Of a DNA stretch of 64,000 nucleotides, positions 33,891 to 46,349 are shown in pieces. Source of the stretch: Humulus lupulus (lineage: Eukaryota > Streptophyta > Magnoliopsida > Rosales > Cannabaceae). Both the position numbers and the translations under genes were made by a program. The notes beneath the pieces were generated by a model. That model did not search any database. It had not been told where the DNA came from and saw only the letters and a list, made by a program, of their open reading frames with translations. Location: the NCBI RefSeq assembly GCF_963169125.1, contig NC_084794.1:153832858-153896857 (forward strand), written 5' to 3'. The first letter of the stretch is position 1. Every line of letters starts with the position of its first letter.

Positions 33891-35314
33891 ACCTTAATTA
33901 AAAATGTTTTAATTGTTATCTTCCATAATTAAAATTGTTTTAATTAAAATATCCAAAATTAAAATTATCTTGAATTTTAATTTATTAAAATTAATTTTTT
34001 TAATTTTATTTTTGAATTAAATTACTCAAATTCAAATTGGGCCTTAGAAATTTTTGGGTGTTAAAACCCAAAGTTTAATTATTTTAAAAGTTTGTTTAAA
34101 ATAATTAAAAAGTTGTATAATTCAAATGGATATGGAAAATGGTGGCATTGGCTCAAAAAGACTACATCTCAAGGTTCAAGATCAAAGTGTTCTTTATCAA
34201 GCCTTAATTAGTCTAAGTTACATTTTTTCATGTATATTTTGCAAGTGTTGTAATTTTTTCTAGAAATACCCAAAAGTTACCACACCTGATTTGATTTTAT
34301 TTATTTATTATAAATGTTTGAATGTGATTAAAATATTTAATATTTTTTCATGCATTATAACATGCCATTCATATACCCACACAATATGCATCTAGCAAGC
34401 ATCACATTCGTGTAGAAACATGCTATTAGGAATGTCCTATATTTTTGTTACATGTTTATATGTGATAATTCATATAATAATAAATTTAGTCTTGATTAGT
34501 TAAGATGGTAAATAAAAATTAAAGTTGTTTAATTTGTCGCTTTAATGAAAATATTTTATTAAAATAAAAATGATATTCTCTTAGTTAAAGCAAAATAAGA
34601 ATTAGAATTAAGGGAACAATTTTGTTTTTGGTTTTGCTTAATTAGATTAGTAATTAATAAATATCATTTGACAAAAATAATTAAATTTATTTTTACAACT
34701 AAATTAAAAAATATTGATTTTGTGAAAAACACACTTTTCCAAAATAGCAAGTGGGAGAGGGAGTTATGACAATAAGTCCGTTGGTCTCCATTATTGGTTG
34801 AACATCGAGAGGTATAGGAAGGGCCTCGTGTCGCCTCCGTTTGCGGCCTCCCTAAGGAAGGACATTCGAATATGTTTATTTTATCTCAAGGTTGACTTCT
34901 CTTATGAGAATATAATTAATGATGTATTTCAAGTTTGATTGACCCTAAGGCACACTCTTGAGTTAAGTCATTGATTGAAAATAATGGGTTACACTCCAAA
35001 GCTGTATCTAGGCTTTCGAGCACGACTAATGCATCTTGACCAAACTAGCGGTAGTTCATAAGTCAAAAGAGAAAAATGCATTTTTAAGGTTTAACTTATG
35101 AAATTGAGATTTGTCTCAAAATTAATTTGGGATTAGTCTGACCTACCTTAAGGCGGTCCATTAACTTTTCAAATTAATTTATCGAGGATTAGTACATATT
35201 TTTATGTGCTTTTATATGTTGCATTCATGCATCATATTTACTTTTCTAAATAAAATTTGATATTTCTTATATTTTTTTAATTCATTATATTTTATTTATT
35301 TATTTCCAGCAACA
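33891..35314 (+). other. Copia leader, right of the LINE
   Basis: This is AT-rich sequence without a gene. The stretch at 34800-34865, with GGGCCTCGTGTCGCCTCC and GGCCTCCCTAAGGAAGG, has the look of the leader of Angela-like copia elements. A run TTATTTCCAGCAACA directly precedes the gag start and could be a splice acceptor-like context. Confidence 0.55.
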
Positions 35315-35857
35315 ATGGCTAATCCTAATAATTCTGATGATGTACTTGAATTCTTGGGAAATAAAACCTACCTCATTGACAAAATATTGGAAATGATTTC
35401 ATATAATCTTAACCACACGAGAAGTTGGTACAGTGGGATTCATATTGTATTCGGAACACAAAACTTGTATGGAGCGATCTATGATCTACCACAAGAGGAA
35501 CCAAGTTTTTCATCTAGCTTTAATGAACATGAAAAATATGGTGAATGGATGAGATTGAATCACCTGGCACATCAATGCATGTTATCGACCATGCATGGCG
35601 ACATAGAAGAAAGATATATGGTTATTGAAACTGCATATGAGATGTGGGCCATGATAAAGGATGATGCTATAACACATGCTCAATTTTTGAAATACGGGGT
35701 AAATTCGTTTACTCAAAATCTCTTCTTTAATATTTTTGAATGGTTGATTCAAAATTATGCCATTAATATTATTTTTCATATGTTCTTGTTTTCAGGGATG
35801 CAGAAATCTTTTGAGGAAAATAGTAGTTGCATTGAAACCAAAGCGAAGAAGAAATGA
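35315..35857 (+). pseudogene. Probable gag remnant of the copia element
   Basis: The frame is 180 codons from ATG 35315 (MANPNNSDDVLEF). The part EHEKYGEWMRLNHLAHQCMLSTMH followed by an ETAYEMW block has the spacing of copia gag (a Trp-containing helix, then short helices before TAYE.W). The N-terminal and C-terminal parts do not look like the family. Length is well short of a complete gag, and no zinc knuckle follows in frame. The assignment rests on position and this one block. Confidence 0.55.
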
Positions 35858-37255
35858 TGAAGACAATTGAATAAAGAAAAGATTAGTTTAGAAATTTATT
35901 TTTATAAGTTTAAAACAATTTAAATTTTTTTCATTTTGAAATAGTTGACTTTCATTATGAAAGAAATTAATAAGTTCTTTTTTCTAGAAACTATATTTCT
36001 AGATTCATTTATTTGATGAATGAACAAGTTTAGTATTTCTTTTGAATAATAAAGTCAGTTGTTATTTTTGAAATATACTTGTTCCACCTATTTCATCAAT
36101 GAGTACAAACGATAATTATGAATTATTGTACAAATCATAGATTTAGTAAGACATCTTATTCCAACCACAATTAAGTGAACATAAATGTGAATTTTTTTTT
36201 GAGATTAGCATGTAATTAATTAGATACATATAACAAATAAAAGACAATCTTTTATTGTAACCATTCAATGGTTCTCTCCTTGTTTATATAGTTTATTAAT
36301 GATTAACCGAAAGACCTTTCTCTAATAAAGGCTCAAAAAATCACATAATCGTTTAGCTAATACATAGAGATGTATGTTGAACCTTTTAATGTTCAAAGCT
36401 AAAATAAATAATAAATAGTAAGTCAATATTGATTGACATCTATTTTAGATATGTTTAAACTTTTATCAAATGCAAATAAATTTTCTAGAAATTTTTATGC
36501 AACATTCAAAGTAAAGTTACTTATAGACTTGTTTGATCTGATCAAAAGGATGTCTAAACTCGAATTTGGAATTTAAGTAGTTCGCATGTGAACTTGGAAT
36601 TCAAACCCAATTCACATACAACTAGAATGCTAAGCATAATTAATATTTTGGAAATGGAATATAATCATATTAGATAAGATTAAAAAATGAGTAGTCATTA
36701 TCGTCTTTATTATTTCTATAATTTTAACACTTGTTATACTTTGTACATATTTGATTGTACAACATCGAATAGAAGTTGGGATTCACAAGTGGTTATGTGA
36801 ATAAATTGAAAATTTTCCATGAAGTTATTTAGTGAAACAGTTTAATAATCATAAAAGATTACAAAAGAGTTTGTATTTCTTTAATGCTACTTTAATGAAG
36901 CATGATTATTATAATCACTATATTTTATAGTTAAATTGTACTAGAAATAATGACTGCAAGTCAAGTAAGCAAGTTATTGATAATTAACAATGATAAAACC
37001 AAAGAATATCACAAATTTTGTAAAACATTGTTGTAGTGAGAGTGTTACTTAGTAACTACTCCATTACAAATGTAATCATAGTTAAATTGTGTGTAGCACA
37101 ATCTAACTATACTTCATTCACATACTAGTATGTGAAATGAAAAAGTTTCTACTAGAAACAATGGATGAAACACCATGAATCTAGAAATGGAATTTGGAAT
37201 TCTATGACATCTGGATTCTTGAACATCGAACTAAAATTCATTGAACTTAAGTTTG
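35858..37255 (+). other. Decayed copia coding region without readable domains
   Basis: AT-rich sequence of 1.4 kb lies between the gag remnant and the RT remnant, where zinc knuckle, protease and integrase would lie. I could not recover any motif by eye. No other gene is visible. Confidence 0.5.
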
Positions 37256-38499
37256 AAATAGGATATTCAAGATAAAGAGGAGAACAAAGGAAAGTATAGA
37301 CTTTTCAAAGTTAGGTTAATAGCCAAAGGCTATGAACAGAAAGAAGAATTTACTACTTGAATAAATGTCTTCTACTATAACCAAACTTGAGTCTGTTTAC
37401 ATACTCTTATACACTGCTTTATGCATGGATTATGAGATTAATTTAAATGAATTTCTAAGTAGTCTTTGCTGAATGGCCGACATGACAAAATCATTTGAAG
37501 ATCTCGACCAGAAAGATTCTATTGTGATTCTTATTCTTAATAATGACAACATTCTAATCATTGGGAAAGATGTAGAGAAATACTCAATAGAAAAGAAATG
37601 GTTAGCTGACATTTTCTAAATATTAGATTTAGAAAGGCCAAGAATGTTCTGTACATTCAATTCTATAGAGATTGAAAGAACAATCCTTAGGCTCTGTCTT
37701 AAGCAACTTATATTGATAAGAAACTTAAATACTTTTGTTTACAAAATCCAAGAAAGACTTTTTGCCTTCTCGGTAAGGAGGATGTATTATCTAAATAATA
37801 AACGTCCATTTATTCTTTTACTAGAAAAGAGGACACGAGACAATTATTCCTACAACTCATTGATAGACTGTTTAATGTATCGAATGTTATATTTTTGAAT
37901 TGACATTTGACAAACGGCGGGAATAGTCAGCAGTTATCAATCCATTTTGGATTGAGTCATTGAATAATTATAAGCACTTAATTTTCAGTATCTCAAATAT
38001 AATAGATATTATATGTATGTGCATTTAGGCAGAGACCAAAAATCCCAAAGGATGAATTGATTTTAAATCTTCAAAGATTGATATCAGAATCAGCTTCCAT
38101 AACTGTGGAGGAAACACATTAATCTAGGAATGGATTAGACATTTCAGATTTATATGTTTCACTACAAAAACCAAAATATAACAGCTACAAGAAGTTAAAT
38201 AGGTTATTTGATTTAGCTAAGTTCTTTGAAATTCTGGATAGCTTTTCATACTAGAATAAACAGCTGGCATCTCATTGCGAAAGCAATGGAGATATAACTA
38301 TTCTAGAAGAACTAGAAATCATGAGAGGGTCAGGCACATAAAATGAAGTATCATTCAATACAAGACATTTTTTGTAATAATCTTGAAGATAATTTCAAAA
38401 CAGTTTCTTATAAAACTGTTACACAAACTATGTTAGATAAAATCGGCCAAGAGAATATGATTGACATATTAAAAGAGATGCCTAAATTTTCTTTAGGGC
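37256..38499 (+). pseudogene. Copia reverse transcriptase and RNase H remnants
   Basis: Near 37270-37330 a frame reads KYRLFKVRLIAKGYEQKEEF, the copia RT entry block. It is followed in shifted frames by MDYEI near 37424 and by LIIGKDVEKYS and KKWLADIF near 37556-37615, which correspond to the region after the catalytic YVDD; that motif itself is not intact. Near 38300-38380 NHERVRHIKMKYHSIQDI-like words mark the end of RNase H. Stops and indels are frequent, and about 60-100 codons of RT appear deleted around 37440-37470. Confidence 0.7.
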
Positions 38500-38510
38500 A
38501 AGTGGGAGAT
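38500..38510 (+). other. Polypurine tract of the copia element
   Basis: AAGTGGGAGAT lies directly upstream of the 3' LTR, as in other long-LTR copia elements. Confidence 0.8.
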
Positions 38511-40838
38511 TGTTGGGAATAGTGCCCTTAAAGAAATTGTAGTTGAGAAATATTTTAAATGAAATAAATAATTGAATTGAAATATTATATATATAGACTA
38601 TGTCCGATATTATATGATAATATTAAGTGAATATCAGAAAATTCCAAAGTTTATCTATGTGGTCTTATTCTCATATTGGTATGGGAGGATCGAGATTAAG
38701 ATAATAAACTAAAATAGTTCACATTAAAATAAAGTTATGGAATCTTTAGATTAATTACTACTAGTACGAACCACAAATATTATGAATACATGTGACCAAG
38801 ATCTGGGTTACTAGTGTAGTAGGACACTTTAATGGAGGTACTTTGCATGCCGAGAGTATGTAGAACTGGATCAGATGTGATTTGTTAATACTTGTTTAAA
38901 CACTATTTCATAGTATTAATCAAACACATCAAATGATGATCATATACACGATAATCTTAATCCTGAGGTTGCTATGAACTCCTATATATGTCATCTGATC
39001 ATTTGATTCATGCGTTAATGTTTGTCAGAATGATCAGGCTAAGAATAATTGTTTTGGGGAGTCAATGATGTATATACCTGGGGAAGTAGTTTAGTAGATA
39101 TGGAATCTACCTTCTTATAGATTGAATAATGGTTCTCTATTGGGTTGGCTTTTAGAACTAAAAATGTTACGAGCGCTCACGTCGTAAACTTATTGTGACA
39201 CAACCTTCACTAGTAAAGTCAACGGTACTCTAGGAACAAGATATAGCTAAAAGGGTAAAACAATAATATTATTTCCTTTTAATTATGAACCATTAATAGA
39301 GGATTAATGTTGTATGTAATGATTATGTCAATGGATACTTTATTCTTTAATAATGTACTCAGTAAATATATGTCTATAATTATCAAGAGTTCAATCTCAT
39401 ATTTTTAGAGGAGTAATCATGAAATTAATAAATATGATTATTTAATCAAAGAGAAATATTTATTGGAGCTTGATATTATAGGTCTTTAGGTCCACAGGGT
39501 GACTCTGTCAACACCATATCATGGTAAGAGTTGATACAAGGGTATAACTATACTTTGCGAATTTGAGAAGAATTTTATTATTCGGGTCAAGTATGCAATT
39601 ATATAATAATTGAGGTTGAATAATTAATTTAGAATTAATTATTAATTTTCAAAAATATATTTATTTATTTAAATATGTAAATTTCAAATTTCATATATAT
39701 AAATAAATAAATTAATTTTTGAAATTAATTATTTTATTTGAGTGGGAGAAAATAAAATTGGTAAGTCAAAAATAATTTTTGACTTATTTAATTTTAAAAT
39801 ATCATGATAATGATGATCATTAATTTGAATTTTAAAATTTGAATTTAAAATTAAAATTTTGAAATATGGTTGTCATCTTCTCCTTAAAAAGATTAGCCCC
39901 TTATTTTGTGGGAGATTGATTTTAATTAAATAATTAAATAAAACAAAAATGCAAAATCCCTGAAAAGGGAATAGCAGTACACGCCTGACACAGTCCAAGG
40001 ATTGTGCCATGAATGTACCACATATTCAAATATTGTACGTGTATAGTTTTTATTTTATTAATTTAATTATTTAATAATTTGAAAATAGTTTTTAAAATTT
40101 TATAAGTTAGATATTTACCTAAATCAAATCCTATCATCATTATAATATTTTAATATATACTATTATTATTAAGAATAATAAGGTGATAGAAAAATCTCTA
40201 TATATATGATATAGAAGAAGAAGAAGAAGAAGAAGAAGAAGAAGAAGAAGAAGAAGAAGAGAAAATATAGAGAGATACACAATAGAAATAACATAGAAAG
40301 AAAAGACACAACAATACAGAGACAATTCAGAATAGTTCTCAGAGTTTTTGTCAGACAAAACTCTTTTTTTTCTTCTTCTTTATTCTAGCCACTCTTAGAC
40401 CATAATCCATGTTCTCATGTGTTGAGAAATACTTGTGATTCCTAAAATACAAACCCATGTTCTCTATGTGCCCACACACATCTTGAGGTGTAAAGAATAC
40501 TACGGAAGATCGTGGTTTGAGTGCTCAAAGCTTTGGATAGGAAGATTGATAAAAATAAGAAAAGACTCAATGACACTTTATAGACTTCAAAAGTTAATTA
40601 ATTATATGTTCTTGAATTTTTGTGTTTATATGTTGTATATAAATATATTGTATAGTTTTATATATATATATTTGTTGCATGATTAATAGTATTGTATATT
40701 AATGTTTCTGGATTTTTTTCTTGGTCATATAAATTGTTTAATTGATTAATGATTTTTTTTATTGTTGTTCCTTAATAAATCAACTCAATGGGCCCACCAT
40801 GCAAAGTTTTCGCTACATGCTCTTAATATTTTCAAACA
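38511..40838 (+). repeat. 3' LTR of the copia element
   Basis: The repeat is 2328 bp from TGTTGGGAATAGTGCCC to TTCAAACA, followed by the target duplication AAAAC. It contains an expanded GAA microsatellite at 40213-40260 (about 16 units; two or three units at the matching place, about 27910, in the 5' LTR). Confidence 0.9.
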
Positions 40839-40843
40839 AAAAC

Positions 40844-41640
40844 TACCAATGGTCTAATGCTAGAGCCCCAATGGGAAGAAAGGTAGCAGGTATTCACGAG
40901 GTAAATGCTTTGACAAGTTTGACCGCTCAAGTTTCGTCTATGACCAACCTCGTAAATACCATGAGTATGGGGGTAATCTACAACCAACTCCTATGGCCCA
41001 AGTATAGGATGTGTCTTGTGTTTATTGTGGAGATGGGAACACATTTGATAGTTGTCCTTCTAATCCCGCTTCGATGTGTTACTTGGGGAATCAAAATGAC
41101 AACCACAACAATCCATATTTTAACTCTTACAATCCGAGTTGGAGGAATCATCCAAAATATTCTTGGGGAGGTCAAGGGGCTAGTCCAAGTGGTGGATCCA
41201 TGCCCAACAAACCTAGTTATCCACTAGGTTTTTCTCAACAACTACCAAGAGCTCAACCTCCTTCTCCACAAGTTTCTCCAACAAGCTCTTTGGAGAATTT
41301 GATGAAAGAGTATATGGCCAAGAATGATGTAGTGATTCAAAGTCAAGCAGCGTCTTTGAGGAACCTTGAGATTAAAATGTAGTAGCTAGCTAATGAATTG
41401 AGGAATAGACCATAAGGTGAATTGCCTAGTGATACCGAAAATCCAAGAAGAGATGGGAAAAAGTATTGCAAGGCGATCACTTTGACGAGTGGTAAAAATA
41501 TAGAGTTGAATGAGTAAACATTTAAGAGCAAAATTGAGCCAACTTCTGACCAAAATAGTGTGGAAAAAGGAGAAAGAGTTGGAACCTCTAATATGTCAAA
41601 TGCTGATCCTGAAGCAAATGTTGCATCATTTTCTTAGCGA
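40844..41640 (+). pseudogene. gag of Athila element 2, C-terminal piece
   Basis: Directly after the copia target duplication the frame continues with YQWSNARAPMGRK and VNALTSLTAQVSS. A frameshift near 40985 leads to the frame from 41011 with the knuckle-like CVYCGDGNTFDSCPSNP (CCHC with the expected His replaced), then YNPSWRNHPKYSW and a Gln/Ser/Pro-rich part ending at a TAG near 41380. Further stops follow to about 41640. This is the standard Athila gag end. Confidence 0.8.
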
Positions 41641-41699
41641 AATGCATTAGAGAAGCTAAATACCAAGCCACCTCCACCATTTCAACATTGATTTCAAAA

Positions 41700-42248
41700 G
41701 CACCAATAAGATAGTCAATTCAGGAGATTTTTAGATGTTTTGAAGCAACTCCACATCAACATACCCTTGGTTGAAGCTTTGGTGCAAATGCCCAACTTTG
41801 TGAAGTTTTTAAAGGACATCTTGACAAAGAAGAAGAGACTTGGAGAATTTGAGATAGTGGCATTGGCAGAAGGTTGTAGCGCAATATTGAAGAATAAGAT
41901 TCCATCTAAATTGAAAGATCTAGCATCACAATTCCAATTTCTATTGGGGGACAAGATATTGGTAAAGCACTTTGTGATTTGGGAAAAATTATTAATTTGA
42001 TGCCCATGTCCATTTTTAAAAAGTTGGGAATTGGAGAACCAAGGCCAAAAACATTCACATTGCAATTAGCTGACCATTCTATGGTGCATCCAGCAGGAAA
42101 GATTGAAGATGTCCTAGTACAAGTTGACAAGTTCATTTTTCTGGGAGATTTTATTATTCTTGAATACGATGAAGATAGGGAGGTTCCAATCATTTTGGGG
42201 AGACCATTCCTTACCACAGGGATGACTTTGATAGATGTTGAAAAATGA
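41700..42248 (+). pseudogene. Protease of Athila element 2 with altered active site
   Basis: The block HINIPLVEALVQMPNFVKFLKDI at 41752-41820 is the usual lead-in to Athila protease. The active-site region at about 41970-42000 reads CDLGK-IINLMP instead of DLGASINLMP, so the Ala is lost. The frame changes there into 41979-42248 with LQLADHSMVHP and IILGRPFLTTG. The second conserved block is intact. After TGA at 42246 only a Lys-rich stretch follows, and no RT is found. Confidence 0.8.
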
Positions 42249-42984
42249 GTGCGCACCATTCGAGCTCAAGATGAGCAAGTAACATTTAAGGTTCTTAATC
42301 CTATACGCTCCCCTAAGGAAGTGGAAGACTGCTTAGCCATAAGTGTTTCCAACTCTAATATGATTGAAAAGATGCATGAAAATCATTGCAAGAGAGTGAG
42401 GAAAAAAGTCCCTCCTGAATAAATTGAGAAAGATGGCGAGCCACGGAAAATTAAGGAAAAAGGATCATCCCATCCTAAAAAGCTACCGAAGAAGAAGAAA
42501 AAGAAAAAGAAACATAGTAGAAAACCTTGTCACAAATTTTTGAAGTAGGGCAGCGAGTGTTTTTCTCAAACTCTCTATTGAAAGAAAATCACGGGCAGCT
42601 AAAATCAAGGTCTGATGGGGTGTTCTGAGTGATCAATGTGTATCCCAATGGTGTTGTGGATTTATACGATGAGCAATCTGGGAGAGCATTTAAGGTGGCT
42701 AGGAAGGGAACAAAGTTTGGGGGAAACGAGATTGAGCGATTCAATACCTCGGTCTCCTTGAAAGATCATTAAAAAATATGTGAAGTTTGGGTTGCTATGG
42801 TACTTGGAGGATTCATTTCTAAAGCATCTGAAAGAAAGAATAAAAATAAATTAAAAAAAAAAAGATGAAAAAAAGAGAAAAATGAAGGCACAAACATGTG
42901 TTCTTTTCTTAGTTATTTAGTTTTAATTTTTGTAATTTGAATTTTATTTTATTGTGATATTTTTGGGAGTGGTTATACATTTGT
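42249..42984 (+). pseudogene. Integrase tail joined to protease; RT to integrase core deleted
   Basis: A Lys-rich segment at 42465-42530 is followed by the Athila integrase C-terminus: FEVGQRVFFSNSLL near 42538, LKSRSDGVF near 42600, then VYPNGVVDLYDE and GRAFKV at about 42640-42695. Everything expected in between (RT, RNase H, integrase zinc module and core) is absent. From 42776 to 42984 there is AT-rich 3' sequence without a gene, with an A-rich run near 42850-42885. Confidence 0.7.
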
Positions 42985-43757
42985 TGATGCCACTCCGAGC
43001 TTCAGTCCTAAAATTCCCAAGCTTAAGATCCTCAAAACTTCATCCCAAATCCCAAATTCAGAAATCAATTATCCAAAACTCTTAAGAACATCAAGCAATA
43101 CTCAAAACCAGAAAGTGAAGCTATTACCTCTTCTTGGATTCGAATTTCCTAAGGCTTGACAGCTGTTAATCCTCCTCCATTGCTTGATTCTATTCCCAAT
43201 TTCCTCAAAAATCCAGCTGCCTAATCTTGAGCTCTCCCTTCCTTCTTGAAAACTTGAACCAAATGACCCAAAAATCTCTAGAGAAGCCTAGAACGTGAAG
43301 GTTAACTTCGGCTGTGGTTTATCTAATATAGAGCCTAAATGAATAATTTAGCCCTCCTTCTAACTCACTTCTTTCCTAAACCTCAAGGGCAACCTAGTCC
43401 TTTCACTCTTTGCAGAAATATCACCTTTTACTTATTATTTCAGTAACAACACTATTTCTCAGGTTACTAGTTTCACAACTAAATACCAAATTCGTGACTC
43501 TCTACTAACACCGCGGGACATGATCTTCTCATGCCGAAAACACCTCACATAGCGCAAATTCACACCCTCAACGGGTTCAAATTACAAATATGCACCTAAT
43601 AGCCAAATGGGGCCCACATGCATATTAAATTCACCTAAACATGCATTTCTAATCACATAATCATTAAATTCACATAATAACATAATTAAATCAATTATTG
43701 CCCTCCTGGCACACTAATCAAGGCCCTAAGCCTTACTAGCAAATTTGGGACGTAACA
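42985..43757 (-). mobile_element. Antisense Ty3 LTR fragment
   Basis: Reverse complemented, it starts TGTTACGTCCCAAATTTGC at 43757, continuing GGCCTTGATTAGTGTGCCAGGAGGGC as other LTRs of this group do. It resembles the first third of the solo LTR at 49149-51555. The left limit near 42985 is approximate. It lacks the remaining 1.6 kb. Confidence 0.75.
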
Positions 43758-43946
43758 ATAAGACGTTGATGAAATTATCTCCAGCAAACCCCAACGTCGT
43801 CAAGGGGCAAATCAATCCACCTATTTGTTTTACCTAGGACATCTGTGGTGCAATTGCAAGTCATAAACAAACACCATATTCGTCCAAGACAAATAGCAAA
43901 TCTATGTGAAAAATAATTTCACTGAATTGCGTCCAAATTAGGGCAC
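43758..43946. other. Short segment between two LTRs
   Basis: These 189 bases have no gene and no assignable repeat. They continue at 45838 once the solo LTR is removed. Confidence 0.5.
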
Positions 43947-45837
43947 TGATAACTCTACAAAATAGAGTTATTTTACCATATTTTTTATGCTAATTGTTGC
44001 TTAGTATTTGAGTTTTTAAGTAATTTTGAATTTATTAGGTTTATTTTAATTTTATAGATTTTTGTGTATTTTTATAGTTATATTATTGTAAAATGTTGTA
44101 GTTTAAGTATTTGAATTAGTGATTTTGGTTAGAAGTAAAAAAAATGCACTTTTGTTGATCTTAAATGCTAAATTAATTTAATTTTTAATTAAGTGGTTTC
44201 AAAGAATTAATATGATTTATTTATATTTGAAAATATTTGATTATGATTTAATTTATGTTTATTTTGTAGGGAATTTGTTGCATTTTTTCTCTTCCAAAGA
44301 AAGAAAAATGAAGGAAAAGGTGGAATTTTCAAGGAAAAGAAAGAAAAAAAATGGCATTTTTCAAAATCCTAGTCGAGCCACTGCCCAGGCCCGAAGCTAC
44401 CTCCAGCTTCCCTCTCCATCCCCCCAGGCCCACTCAGCCCAGCCAGCAGCCCTCCCATCCACTTGGGCCCGCGTTTGCCCCAGCCCAGGCCCAAAGCCAG
44501 CCTTCTTTCTCCTCACACGGGCCCGCCTGCCTCGCAGCCCACCAAGCCCATCAGCCTCCTGTCTAGTTCGGTCCACCTGAGCCCAATAGCCAGCTGCCTC
44601 CCCTGCTTGGCCCAACCACCCAACCAGCCCCCTTTGCTTTTTGAGCTCAACAATTGCATCCTTGTCTCCTTGTCCCCAATGTCTAAAAATGCCATATTTT
44701 TACCCAAACTTTTTCCCCAAAATCATCATTACACCCTAAACTTTACCCATATTTTCCATATTATTATTAATTTAATCAATTTAATTAATTTATATTGATT
44801 ATTTTAATACTCTCATTTTGGCGATAAATAGGGAATTTTCAAGACCATTTGGGGGTGCTTATTTTGGGAGGGGTTACACTACAAAATTTCTACACTTGGA
44901 AGACCAATCCATTCTCTTCATCTTTTTCTTCTTGTTGGTCATTTTTTCTAAGAGTTTTTAGAGGAAAAATTTGGGGGTTCCTCCTCCAATTTTTCCTATT
45001 TATGTTTGTAATTTTTACTTTGTATTTGCTATTCTAGTTATGAGTTTCTAATCTTTTTTAAGATTATTAAGATGATGATGAAACAATATGTAACTAGATA
45101 GTATTTATGTTGTGTGTTGATTTCCCATTTTGTGCAATAAATTTTATGGATTTTCTTCTTCAAATATTTTCTTTCATATTAAATATCTTGTACTTTTATT
45201 GTTAGAACATATTTACACTTTGTTCTTCATTAGTGCAAAATCATAATATTCTTTGATTAAGGTGTGCCATTAAATTGTGCACATCAATTGCTTAGAACAA
45301 AAATATTATGTTTTGCCTTATAAATAATATTCATTGATTTATTTGTTATTTCATTATATTGATTTACATTAAATATTTTGAAATTATAATTTTAAAAGTG
45401 AACATAAATCCTACAATTTCATGATAATTTGTGCTTAAATAGAATATCTAATTTGAATAAGTGATAGTTGATTAATTTCTACTATTAATGTAACTTGGGA
45501 ATCAATGTACTTATAAATATTATTGAACTTATATTTTGTGGATTCTAATACCTTAATAATCTTATTTTACCATCTTGATTTCCGCTAGTAATTTATTTTT
45601 ATATATTGTCTTTAATTTCTTTATTATTATCTTTTATTTTATTTTCATTGTACAAAAATCTTATCAATCTTTGAAGCTAGGTTAGAATTTATTCATTTTG
45701 ATTTATAATAGTTTTCTTTTTGATTTTAGACAACTCCTTTGGGTTCGACCTCATGTTTACACGAACACTATATTTAATATACGATTCATGCGCTTGCGAG
45801 TTATAAATATTTAAACATAACCATTTTGGGTCCATCA
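43947..45837 (+). mobile_element. Solo LTR of the Athila element 1 family
   Basis: This is a 1891-bp copy of the LTR at 17350-19253, with the same TGATAACTCTAC start and GGGTCCATCA end. The flanking pentamers GGCAC (43942-43946) and TGCAC (45838-45842) differ at one base, which fits an old target duplication. No internal sequence adjoins either side. The GC-rich 44380-44640 part produces long overlapping open frames that are not genes. Confidence 0.88.
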
Positions 45838-46214
45838 TGCACAAGGCTGAAATTAAAAATCTAGAGATTCTGAGTTGCAAGGTGGAGCAATCACGACGAT
45901 TCAAGGAAAGATCCACTTATGGAGGCGGCTTGTTCAAGTTATTAACAGTGATAAACCAATTCCTTGGAACCCTAATTTCATGTATGCATTTATGGAATCG
46001 ATGGATATCACAATGAAGCTTGTAAACCTGAAGAAAAAAAGCTCCTGTTTGTTCACTTGTACACAACGCCGTGAACAGAGAGTGTAATTTGTTCTCCTAG
46101 TTGTATACATTAGGGGTTAAACACAATTCCTATAAGGAAGGAACATGATTCAAAACGAAGACTATTAGTAAGATTTGAATTCATACGAGCCTGTTCTCAC
46201 TCCCAAAATAATCT

Positions 46215-46349
46215 TGTTCTCATGTCTATATGCAAGAGTCTTGTTCTCACGCTTATGTACAAGAATCATGTTCTCACTTCTATGTACAAGAATCATGTTC
46301 TCACGCCTATGTACAAGAATCATGTTCTCACAGTTATGTACAAGAATCC
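46215..46349 (+). repeat. 27-bp minisatellite, five units
   Basis: Units start at 46215, 46242, 46269, 46296 and 46323, each of the form TGTTCTCACgcyTATGTACAAGAATCA. A partial unit starts at 46192. Because 27 is divisible by three, both strands show repetitive open frames across it; these are not genes. Confidence 0.9.

Larger units (their letters stand above)
26156..40838 (+). mobile_element. Ty1/copia element with long LTRs (Angela-like), carrying a LINE
   Basis: The direct LTRs are 26156-28494 and 38511-40838. The primer binding site is at 28496 and the polypurine tract AAGTGGGAG just before 38511. The target duplication AAAAC (26151-26155 and 40839-40843) proves a single insertion into Athila gag. 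LTRs starting TGTTGGGAATAGTGCCC after CAAGTGGGAGAT resemble the Angela group of copia elements. By eye the first 250 bases of the LTRs differ at about 8-10 percent of positions, so this insertion is older than the Tekay-type one at 437. The coding region is heavily decayed. Without the LINE the element is about 9.9 kb. Confidence 0.9.
20670..42984 (+). mobile_element. Athila-type Ty3 element 2, deleted and interrupted by two insertions
   Basis: A 5' LTR remnant, primer binding site, three-piece gag, protease and an integrase tail can be joined once the antisense Ty3 fragment (21662-25911) and the copia element (26156-40838) are removed. Gag reads across the copia insertion in the same sequence context, with the 5-bp duplication AAAAC. 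RT, RNase H and the integrase core are absent between about 42249 and 42540, so this is a non-autonomous deletion derivative. It differs from element 1: the LTR ends and gag sequences are not alike in detail. No 3' LTR is seen. Confidence 0.8.

Noticed and set aside
44212..44615. Long overlapping open frames on both strands, Pro/Ala/Ser-rich
   Set aside because: They lie in the GC-rich part of a solo Athila LTR and recur in the LTR copy at 17770-18080; no domain, and similar frames occur on both strands.
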